Shown: in pieces, positions 7,520-14,209 of the stretch
Layout: each line of letters begins with the position of its first letter
How positions within the stretch are numbered: position 1 is the first letter of the stretch
Assembly (NCBI GenBank): GCA_049670505.1
Contig: JBATTK010000128.1
Coordinates: 1 to 14,209 of the forward strand
DNA from: JBATTK01 sp049670505
GTDB lineage: Bacteria > Bacteroidota > Bacteroidia > Flavobacteriales > Flavobacteriaceae
Length of the DNA: 14,209 nt
Direction: 5' to 3'
Notes under the pieces: generated by a model
Databases searched by the model: none
Told to the model about the DNA's origin: nothing
What the model saw: only the letters and a program-made list of their open reading frames with translations
Made by a program: the position numbers and the translations under genes

Positions 7520-8092
7520 TTATTTTAAGGAATCTAACTCTGATAAAGTGTCGTTTTCTTTTTCTATCAACATTGAATTTCGAAAATTAGAGAATTCCGA
7601 TTCCAATTGTTGTTTTGTAATAACTTCGTTTTGGTCTGTTTCATTGTTAGTAAGTTTTTCTATCAGGTCAATTCCACTGTAAATTCCACCAAAAGTGCCA
7701 AGAATTAAAAGTGGCCAAAATGTTTTTACCCTCCAATCCGACAATCTTGCATCATCACGCTCCTTTTTCTTTAAAATTTCCGAATGCTCCTTGCTCTTCA
7801 GTAAATCGGCATAAGCTTTTTTAAATCCTCCTTGGGCTTTAAAACTTGCCGTTCTTCCATTAGGTACTATGGTAGTTGGATTTCCAGTTTCATTGGGGTA
7901 AACTTGAGCGCAATCATATCCATGGATTATAGATGCAAGTCTATTAAATTCACTTTTGATGGAAAGTAAATCTTCATTTTTGAAGATGTTATATAGAAAA
8001 TGATCATGCTCAGAAATTTCTGACCCATTTTCAACCAAATGATTTATAATACTATCTAAGGCTTCAATATCTTTCTTTTCAAATGCTATCAT
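7520..8092 (-). CDS. Unrecognised one-TM protein
   Basis: I do not recognise this 190-residue protein. Residues 1-65 are predicted helical and acidic (E-K-K-D-I-E-A-L-D-S-I-I). A loop with Gly, Pro and Thr follows (E-T-G-N-P-T-T-I-V-P-N-G-R, 68-80), then a basic amphipathic or coiled-coil stretch (90-120). A single hydrophobic segment lies at about 123-143 (T-F-W-P-L-L-I-L-G-T-F-G-G-I-Y) and an acidic helical tail at 144-190. There is no N-terminal signal peptide, so the first 120 residues are probably cytoplasmic. The layout (soluble helical region, C-terminal TM, coiled tail) recalls small accessory proteins of unknown function in Bacteroidota. The ATG at 8092 follows A-rich sequence with no clear Shine-Dalgarno site, which is normal for this phylum. 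Confidence 0.65.
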   Translation of the reverse strand: MIAFEKKDIEALDSIINHLVENGSEISEHDHFLYNIFKNEDLLSIKSEFNRLASIIHGYDCAQVYPNETGNPTTIVPNGRTASFKAQGGFKKAYADLLKSKEHSEILKKKERDDARLSDWRVKTFWPLLILGTFGGIYSGIDLIEKLTNNETDQNEVITKQQLESEFSNFRNSMLIEKENDTLSELDSLK

Positions 8093-8166
8093 TTTATCAA
8101 ATATGTGGTAAGGGTTGTGTGCATGAAAAGTAACCGACTTAAATTCTTTACTTTTCAGCTTAAAAT

Positions 8167-8219
8167 AAAGATAGCGGAAAAGAATTAAACTATTGTTAAG
8201 CTCTTAACCGCTATTCTTT
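8167..8219. repeat. Imperfect hairpin upstream of the one-TM protein gene
   Basis: AAAGATAGCGG at 8167-8177 pairs with CCGCTATTCTTT at 8208-8219 (11 pairs, one bulged T). An inner pair, GTTAAG at 8195-8200 and CTTAAC at 8203-8208, adds a second small stem. It lies in the 153-base gap between the hydrolase stop and the start of the unknown gene, next to GTTGGGC at 8229-8235. The size and nested symmetry suggest a structured intergenic element, such as a folded recombination site or an RNA hairpin, rather than chance. Confidence 0.5.
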
Positions 8220-8228
8220 GTATACCGT

Positions 8229-8235
8229 GTTGGGC
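8229..8235. repeat. Boundary motif copy: gttgggc
   Basis: GTTGGGC sits beside the hairpin at 8167-8219 and 11 bases before the end of the hydrolase gene. It fits the GTTRRRY shape of integron-type core sites and matches the gttggg half of the motifs at 6865 and 14149. No matching RYYYAAC partner was found at a normal distance, so an integron site is not claimed. Confidence 0.3.
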
Positions 8236-8245
8236 GTAGTGTTCT

Positions 8246-9148
8246 TTATTCTTTGTTGATGCTTTTAATTGCATCAGAAATAAATTCATCAGGCAAATAA
8301 TGGCCAGATTCGTAGAACTTCAACGTTTTATCTTTAATAGCTATTTTGTCAAAAAAATCTTGCGCCTCCTTTTCGGTATACCAACCATCTTTTTTCCCCA
8401 TAAGCAAACTTATAGGAGCTTTTTGTAAAAATGCATAATTTTTGGCAGATGTAAAGTCCAACTTTTTAGCATTTTCTTCATTTAGTCCTAAACGCATACT
8501 TTTCTTCGCATCCAATGGAGATACACAAACAACCACACGATTCAATCTGTCATCTACCGAGTTTAAATAAATTGCCATTATTCCACCCATGCTATACCCT
8601 ACTATATCAAAGGAAATGTGTTTATTGTTGGAACCTGATTGTACATAGTCCATTATAATTCTGGTATCCTTAACGGTAGTTGCAAAAAGGTTTTGTATTT
8701 TTTGTAAATCTTGTGTTGCATAAAATGTTATCGGAGATGTAAAATTAGCTTCATAACTTCTTTCCCCGTGATATTTTGCATCAGGTATTATCACGTTATA
8801 TCCGATTGATAATAGGGAGTCTTTTAACTTTACATATTTTTTGGACAAGCTTGATACGGGATTAACCCAATTATCTTTACTTCCCGCTATACCGTGAAGA
8901 AGTATAATATATTTGCCTTCTTTTTTGTCTTTTGGTCTGATTACATAAAATGGGATTTTAGAATCAAATCCATCTATAACTACTTTTTCGAAAGAAGTAC
9001 CATCGTCATCGATATTACTTTCTACAATTTTATCGTTGAATTCTATTTTTGGGTAATAACTGAAATTAGCAGCTAACTCTTGCCCAAGTGAGATGGTACT
9101 GATGAAAATCAGTCCAAAGATTAATAGTAGTGTCCTGGTTTTTTTCAT
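8246..9148 (-). CDS. Exported alpha/beta hydrolase (esterase/peptidase-like)
   Basis: This 300-residue serine hydrolase has a signal peptide (K-K-T-R, hydrophobic core about 6-19, then S-L-G-Q at 20-23), so it acts outside the cytoplasm. The fold's key elements are in order: oxyanion H-G at 85-86 (L-L-H-G-I-A-G), nucleophile Ser186 in G-Y-S-M-G-G, acid Asp254 in G-K-K-D-G-W, and base His283 in S-G-H-Y-L-P. The segment P-D-A-K-Y-H-G-E-R-S (122-131) resembles dienelactone hydrolase, acetyl-xylan esterase and YqiA-type relatives. The substrate is likely an ester or small acylated molecule. The gene stands alone between two spacers with boundary motifs, without an evident partner. The class is well supported, the substrate is not. 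Confidence 0.9.
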   Translation of the reverse strand: MKKTRTLLLIFGLIFISTISLGQELAANFSYYPKIEFNDKIVESNIDDDGTSFEKVVIDGFDSKIPFYVIRPKDKKEGKYIILLHGIAGSKDNWVNPVSSLSKKYVKLKDSLLSIGYNVIIPDAKYHGERSYEANFTSPITFYATQDLQKIQNLFATTVKDTRIIMDYVQSGSNNKHISFDIVGYSMGGIMAIYLNSVDDRLNRVVVCVSPLDAKKSMRLGLNEENAKKLDFTSAKNYAFLQKAPISLLMGKKDGWYTEKEAQDFFDKIAIKDKTLKFYESGHYLPDEFISDAIKSINKE

Positions 9149-9181
9149 AATTATTCTTAGTTTAGTTTTGATTCAAATTCT

Positions 9182-9211
9182 GCACAATGTTCCGTATATG
9201 GTGCCGTAGTT
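9182..9211. repeat. Weak boundary motif copy upstream of the hydrolase gene
   Basis: GCACAATGTTCCGTATATGG and the following TGCCGTAGTT resemble the gcacaacggtt ... gttggg arrangement at 6839-6871 with several differences. It sits in the short gap between the helicase end and the hydrolase start. On its own it would not be noticed; it is listed because it occupies the same position relative to a gene start. Confidence 0.2.
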
Positions 9212-9225
9212 ATTCTAAAAGGTAG

Positions 9226-12200
9226 CTATGCACTATACATATTGTTGTGTGGCCGTTTTTCTTTTTTATCAAACTTCAACTTAGGTAAAACAACTATATA
9301 TTCTTTGTCATCCTTAGAGTCATACCAATAAACTAAATATTCAACACTTCCATTTGATAACTGATAACCGTCCTTGATAAAAGTGTTGTATTTTTTATTC
9401 ATAAATTCTCTTGAAAACAGAAGTATATTTCCTCCATCTTGTTTGGCTAATCCTTTCCCTATGTTATCGGAAAACTGTATAGAATCATTTTTAAGAGTAT
9501 CACCTGATTTTAGCGTTTTAATCCTATTTGATGTTTTAATATGTTTTTGAGATCCTAAATAAATGTCTTTGTGGCTAAGTATTAATTCAAAATGTTCAGG
9601 CTGTTCAGTTTTTCCTTCAAATGGGATTATTTCTAACATATAAGTATTAAAATCATCAAAAAATGATGAGTTACAGTGAATTTGTAAACTTTCCTTTGCT
9701 CTAGAACAACCAACATATAATACGCGTTTTGATTCGGTTTTGGTAAAGTCATAATCCTCTAAAAGAAGGTATACGTGATCAAATTCTTTACCTTTTGATT
9801 TATGCATTGTTGCAATTATTATTGTATTGGAATCAGCATTTATAGCATCCTCCATTTTAATTTCACGGATATATTCGTACCAATCTACCAGTTGTTTCTG
9901 CTTATCATAATTCAATTCAAACTTTTTGATAATTTCTAAGCAAATATCAAAGTGAATACTAGAACTGTGTTTTGATTTAAAATTATTTTTTGCTTCATTC
10001 CATTCATTATTTAAAATTAAGCCAGCATCATTTTTTTTCAGTTTTAGATAATCTGTAAAAGTTCTTAGCTCAAATAAGTGATCTAAGCTAAATCCTTCAA
10101 GTCCTGTAATAAGCCTGGTTTTCTGTCCTAAATTATTTAGGAATGTACTTAGCATTAAGGCTTGTTTATTGGTTCTGACCAGTATAGCTCTTGTTCCGTT
10201 GTGATTTTCTTGAATTACTCTTTCTGCTAATGATTTCTCCAAATAAGAGGTGTTGTACCTAATTAGTTTAACCTTAGACTTCAACTGTTTATCTGTAGGT
10301 TCTAATTCTTGTGTTTTTAATCGCTTTGGTATTTTATTTAGTAATTCATTGTTGAATTGAACGATGTGTGAACTACTTCTATAATTTTTGATTAACGAAT
10401 ATGCTGTAGCATTATATTTCTCTTTGAATTCAAGCATGTTTTTATTAGAAGCTCCTCTAAATCCATAAATATTTTGATCGTCATCCCCAACAGCAATGAC
10501 TCTGATGTTTCCTGCTTTATTTATTATGGTTTGTACAAGTTCCCATTCAATATCATTTACATCTTGAAATTCATCTAGGAGCAATACACTTTTATTAATA
10601 ATAGACGAAATATCTATTTCTTCAGTGTTAATTGATTTTATACAATCTTGAATTACGTTTTCAGATTTCTTTAAATCGCCTAACTGTCCCATTAATTGAA
10701 AACAGAAACCATGAAAAGTTGTGATTTTAATAAGTCCAGAGTATTCTGGAACAAGTTTTCTCGCTCTCGCTCTAAATTCTAAAGAAGCTGCTTTTGAAAA
10801 TGTAAGCATTAAAAATTGCTCTGGTTTTATATCTTCTAACAATAATAGACTTGCAATTTTATGAACCAGTACTTTAGTTTTACCACTTCCAGGACCGGCT
10901 AAAACTAATATATTATCTGATTTGTTATCGTCTACAATACTTCTCTGATCAATATCTAGTTCCCCGGCAATTTTCTTAAACCGTTCAGGAGTAACTGGCC
11001 TGCTAATTTCCTTTTTACGTCTCGGGAAGTATTTAGCCAAAAACTCCTCATAAGGTTGACTAAAATAGTCATTAACATATGCTAATGCAGATTCATAATT
11101 TTGAAGTCTCCTTTTAGCATATTCACCAACAATATGAATCTGTTCCGTTTTATGATGGTAGTGTTGATCCATTTTATTAAAGTTCTCCTTTGTAAACCTT
11201 GGTAGTGAACTGTCAATTTCTTCAATATTTAATCTATTGTAGGATACCATAAAACCACCTTCTAGTTTTATTGATTTTATCTGATTTAGAAACAATAGGG
11301 TTTTCTCATATCGTTTAATATCTCCCTCTTTAATTTGACCAAATAATTGATTAGAATTTTTAAGTTCTAACATTGAAAAACTTACAGGTAAATCTTTTTT
11401 ATCTTGAGATTTTTGTTTTTCCTTTTGTTCTTTATAAAACTTTTCAAGCAATTCGTAAACATCTAGCGTCAGTTCATGTCTCCACTTTATATCCTCATTC
11501 AATGAATTGGATTGTTTTACTTTTATTTGATATAAATCATTTTCTCGGTCAACACGCCTTTTTTGGATAAAATTTCTTATTTCCCAATAATTAAGAATGT
11601 TCTTTATTGCATCAATTGAAGTTTTTTCGACACCAGTATCAATAATGTTTTGATTTAGTTGTCGCATTGAAATAGTAATGTCTTTTGTTACAAATTGTTG
11701 CATTGCAATTTCAATTTTCCGATAACGTTTAAGTATTCTCTTTGAACTATTAGTTGACTTAGACAGATTAATAAATGCTGTTAGATCTTTAGCATCTCCT
11801 AATATTTGAAGGTTTCTTAATATGTCTATGACATCTCGTATTTCTTTTAGTTTTAATCCAGTTCTATCTGCTAAGTAGTCAATTCTACACTCATCATCTT
11901 TAATTATTCGTTGTAGTACTCTCGAACAATGTTGAATTTGAGTTTCTGTTATATTTTTACTTTGATGTATTATTTTTAGAGCTTTGGATATGTTCGGCAC
12001 CATCAAACTATTAGCAAATATTCTTGGTGAATTTTGTTTCCGTTTTAAGAAACCTTGATCTTCTAAGGCAGCAACAGAGGTTTTAACTCTGGTTTCTAAT
12101 TCTCGAATTTCGGTATCCCAGCCTGCTTTTTGTGCTATTTCCAAAGCAGAATTACTTATTTTTTTAGTTTTTCTATATTTTGATAAATACTTAAGTGCTT

Positions 12201-14076
12201 GCCAAATTTGTTGAATTTCTTTTTGATTTATTTTGGTTTGCTGTAACAAGCTAAAGTGCTTGTTTAGATCTTGTTCGTTAAACAAAATATAGCATTTAGC
12301 CTGTATTTTTTCGTCTCGCCCTGCTCGCCCTGCTTCTTGGACATAGTTTTCTAAAGAATCGGATATATTATAATGGATTACAGATTTTACATCATCTTTA
12401 TCTACTCCCATTCCAAATGCAGATGTTGCTACAATAATGTCTTTTTCATTGTCCATAAAAGCATCCATGAAATCCTTTTTCACATCTTTATCTAACTTTC
12501 CATGAAAATAAGTAGAATTAAACCCCGCTTTTTCTATTAAGCTGTGTATTTCTTCAACTCTTTTGGTTCTAGACGCATAAATAATCACAGGCTTTTCGCA
12601 ACGTTGTAATAAGGGCAATAATGCATTCATTTTACCATCTGGATCTTCAATCTCTATTACCTCATATTTTAGATTGGTTCTACTAGCCCTTGTTACAAAT
12701 TCGTCTAATTCAATGTTGAGTTTTGTTTTAAGATACTTTTTTATATCTTCTATAACTTGTGGCTTCGCGGTTGCCGTAAAGCAAGACACGGGTATTTTAC
12801 CAAATATTCTTTCTTCCTCAAGGCTTTGAATAAAGTCGGGAATGTATAAGTAATCTACTCTAAAATCTTGCCCCCAAGACGAAAAGCAATGTGCTTCATC
12901 TATAACAAATCTGGCTATTGATCGTTGTTTTAAAATCCTTAGTATTGTTGGTGATCGCAATGATTCGGGAGATAAATATAATAATTGTACTTCTCCTTTT
13001 TCTATCCTTTCAATTGCATCTTGCCTTTCTAAAGGAGATAACAATCCATTTATGGCTACCGCCTTTGTAATGTCAAAACGCTTTTCAAGGTTTTCAACTT
13101 GATCTTTCATTAACGACACCAAAGGGGATATAACTACTGTTAGTTGGCGAGACAAAGATCCCTTCATCAAGGCAGGTAATTGAAATGTAAGCGATTTACC
13201 TCCTCCTGTTGGGAAAACGGCAACAAATGACTTTGAACTTAATCCTGCCCGAACGGTTTTTTCTTGTAAACTTATTTCTTCATCTTGGTCAAAGCTTCTA
13301 AAATCTTCATATCCAAAATAGCTTTGTAAAGCTTTTTTAGGGTTTAGATTTGAATTACAATAAGTACAAGTTGGTTTACCACAAAACTTAAACCTTATAT
13401 CATCTAATATTTGTTGCGTTTCGGGAAATTTTTTACTAACCCAATAAGCTAATACGGACTTATCTTCTTTGGTGTTTATTAGTGAAAAAGTGTAGGCAAA
13501 TTCAACAGGATTATCTTTTACTAATTGAAAAATATTGACGTTATCACAAATTTTATTCTTAAATAAATCACCTATTTCAGAACTTATATCTATGTTGTCT
13601 ATCTGAAAATTAATCAATTCTAAAAAGCCTGAATACGCATCAGAATTTGAAAGTAATCTAGCATAAACCTGCTGTATATTTGCTTCTAACTCATTGAATT
13701 TGTTGAGCTGGTCTATTAATAGTTGCTTGGTTAATTTGCAATCTGATAAGGGGTTGTTATAATCACTATCGTTAACTATTTTATATCCTTTGACAAGTTT
13801 ATGATACGGATTATCGCTGAATAATAGTGGAGACCACAGTAGTGTATCAACTATCTTTTTATTTTTAAAAATTTCATTTCCAAGTACTCTTTCCAGTAAG
13901 GGAATGTCGTGTGCGACTATATTATGCCCACAGATGTATTCCGCTTGATTTATCCAGTATTCAAGTTTGGTAAGTTGACTTTCATGTAATTCTTGTCCAT
14001 TAAAAAGCGCACCAACATCTTTTATTTTTCCTTGTTTAGTGGTTTCAATGTCAATATATAGAATTTTGTTTATCAT
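9226..14076 (-). CDS. Giant fusion: DEDD exonuclease + RecQ helicase + UvrD-like helicase
   Basis: This 1616-residue protein joins three DNA-processing units. Residues 1-125 are a DEDD-type 3'-5' exonuclease domain: D9-I-E11, then H-N52-I-V-A-H-D57, then L-S-D112. Residues 230-240 hold a small cysteine cluster (C232, C237-T-Y-C240). Residues about 250-605 are a RecQ-type SF2 helicase: F-G-Y-E-D-F-R (254-260), Walker A T290-G-G-G-K294-S, D393-E-A-H396, T-A-T-A (434-437), and Q580-E-A-G-R-A-G-R587. Residues 610-960 look like winged-helix and linker regions. Residues 1040-1470 are a UvrD/Rep-type SF1A helicase: Q1044, G1061-P-G-S-G-K1066-T, D1168-E-F-Q-D1172, G-D-D-D-Q1201, N-Y-R-S (1231-1234), T-M-H-K-S-K-G-K (1423-1430), and L-Y-V-G-C-S-R-A-K (1453-1461). 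The last 120 residues form a small beta-rich domain. It likely unwinds and trims DNA in repair, recombination or defence. Both ATPase units appear intact. Confidence 0.95.
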   Translation of the reverse strand: MINKILYIDIETTKQGKIKDVGALFNGQELHESQLTKLEYWINQAEYICGHNIVAHDIPLLERVLGNEIFKNKKIVDTLLWSPLLFSDNPYHKLVKGYKIVNDSDYNNPLSDCKLTKQLLIDQLNKFNELEANIQQVYARLLSNSDAYSGFLELINFQIDNIDISSEIGDLFKNKICDNVNIFQLVKDNPVEFAYTFSLINTKEDKSVLAYWVSKKFPETQQILDDIRFKFCGKPTCTYCNSNLNPKKALQSYFGYEDFRSFDQDEEISLQEKTVRAGLSSKSFVAVFPTGGGKSLTFQLPALMKGSLSRQLTVVISPLVSLMKDQVENLEKRFDITKAVAINGLLSPLERQDAIERIEKGEVQLLYLSPESLRSPTILRILKQRSIARFVIDEAHCFSSWGQDFRVDYLYIPDFIQSLEEERIFGKIPVSCFTATAKPQVIEDIKKYLKTKLNIELDEFVTRASRTNLKYEVIEIEDPDGKMNALLPLLQRCEKPVIIYASRTKRVEEIHSLIEKAGFNSTYFHGKLDKDVKKDFMDAFMDNEKDIIVATSAFGMGVDKDDVKSVIHYNISDSLENYVQEAGRAGRDEKIQAKCYILFNEQDLNKHFSLLQQTKINQKEIQQIWQALKYLSKYRKTKKISNSALEIAQKAGWDTEIRELETRVKTSVAALEDQGFLKRKQNSPRIFANSLMVPNISKALKIIHQSKNITETQIQHCSRVLQRIIKDDECRIDYLADRTGLKLKEIRDVIDILRNLQILGDAKDLTAFINLSKSTNSSKRILKRYRKIEIAMQQFVTKDITISMRQLNQNIIDTGVEKTSIDAIKNILNYWEIRNFIQKRRVDRENDLYQIKVKQSNSLNEDIKWRHELTLDVYELLEKFYKEQKEKQKSQDKKDLPVSFSMLELKNSNQLFGQIKEGDIKRYEKTLLFLNQIKSIKLEGGFMVSYNRLNIEEIDSSLPRFTKENFNKMDQHYHHKTEQIHIVGEYAKRRLQNYESALAYVNDYFSQPYEEFLAKYFPRRKKEISRPVTPERFKKIAGELDIDQRSIVDDNKSDNILVLAGPGSGKTKVLVHKIASLLLLEDIKPEQFLMLTFSKAASLEFRARARKLVPEYSGLIKITTFHGFCFQLMGQLGDLKKSENVIQDCIKSINTEEIDISSIINKSVLLLDEFQDVNDIEWELVQTIINKAGNIRVIAVGDDDQNIYGFRGASNKNMLEFKEKYNATAYSLIKNYRSSSHIVQFNNELLNKIPKRLKTQELEPTDKQLKSKVKLIRYNTSYLEKSLAERVIQENHNGTRAILVRTNKQALMLSTFLNNLGQKTRLITGLEGFSLDHLFELRTFTDYLKLKKNDAGLILNNEWNEAKNNFKSKHSSSIHFDICLEIIKKFELNYDKQKQLVDWYEYIREIKMEDAINADSNTIIIATMHKSKGKEFDHVYLLLEDYDFTKTESKRVLYVGCSRAKESLQIHCNSSFFDDFNTYMLEIIPFEGKTEQPEHFELILSHKDIYLGSQKHIKTSNRIKTLKSGDTLKNDSIQFSDNIGKGLAKQDGGNILLFSREFMNKKYNTFIKDGYQLSNGSVEYLVYWYDSKDDKEYIVVLPKLKFDKKEKRPHNNMYSA

Positions 14077-14098
14077 TTTGTAGCGACCACTTAGTCAT
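14051..14098 (-). CDS. Possible 15-codon leader peptide overlapping the helicase start
   Basis: An ATG at 14098 is preceded by AAGGAG (plus-strand positions 14107-14112) at a spacing of 8 bases, the best Shine-Dalgarno match near any start in this block. It opens a 15-residue frame (M-T-K-W-S-L-Q-N-D-K-Q-N-S-I-Y) ending in TGA at 14051-14053. The frame runs across the helicase ATG at 14076 in another phase. It could be a leader that couples or limits helicase translation, or the site may simply serve the helicase poorly. Confidence 0.3.
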   Translation of the reverse strand: MTKWSLQNDKQNSIY

Positions 14099-14126
14099 TA
14101 TAATCTCTCCTTTTTTGCATATGACC

Positions 14127-14155
14127 CGCAACGGTTGGTGTACAGATAGTTGGGT
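14127..14155. repeat. Boundary motif copy: caacggtt ... gttgggt
   Basis: CGCAACGGTT at 14127-14136 is followed 12 bases later by GTTGGGT at 14149-14155, upstream of the helicase gene. It closely matches the copy at 6839-6871 ahead of the CPBP gene. Beyond it, 14156-14209 holds no gene I can support. Confidence 0.4.
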
Positions 14156-14209
14156 GACTTAAGCAACGAATTTAGGAAAAGGAAACCGAACCTTAGGAAA
14201 ATCCATAGG

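Noticed and set aside
8093..8110. Bacteroidota promoter -7 box (CATATTTG on the minus strand) before the one-TM protein gene
   Set aside because: The match is imperfect and ends only a few bases before the ATG, leaving no room for a transcription start upstream of the gene.
8093..8245. True integron attC site
   Set aside because: GTTGGGC fits the core consensus, but a matching RYYYAAC partner at normal spacing and an integrase gene are both missing.

Overview
The window looks like chromosomal DNA of a Bacteroidota bacterium, probably a free-living or marine lineage. The evidence is AT-rich spacing, weak or absent Shine-Dalgarno sites, Bacteroidota-type signal peptides, and a cluster for degrading sulfated or uronic-acid-containing glycans. 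No rRNA, tRNA, CRISPR array, transposase or integrase was found. The exact genus cannot be read from the sequence.

Left half, plus strand (1-5448). The 3' end of an unrecognised gene (1-299) is followed by a short continuation in the same frame (300-461). Three exported proteins for carbohydrate breakdown come next. They are a DUF1080 (3-keto-disaccharide hydrolase fold) protein (537-1490), a large GH67-like TIM-barrel glycosidase candidate (1633-3858), and an S1-type sulfatase with an intact C-A-P-S-R formylglycine motif (3895-5448). The last two are 36 bases apart and probably co-transcribed. Together they could desulfate and cleave a polysaccharide in the periplasm; no SusC/SusD pair lies in the window.

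Middle (5449-5952). A roughly 500-base AT-rich spacer lies between the convergent halves. It has one plausible weak terminator and no convincing gene.

Right half, minus strand (5953-14076). Five genes of unrelated function all read leftward: a CPBP intramembrane protease, an EthD-domain lipoprotein, a one-TM protein of unknown function, an exported alpha/beta hydrolase, and a giant 1616-residue DNA-processing protein. That protein joins a DEDD-type 3'-5' exonuclease domain, a RecQ helicase and a UvrD-like helicase in one chain. These genes are visibly more AT-rich than the left half. Their gaps carry related short motifs (caacggtt, gttggg) and one clear hairpin, which suggests a patchwork of separately acquired accessory genes rather than an operon. 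The fusion helicase is the most interesting feature and a reasonable candidate for a repair or genome-defence enzyme.
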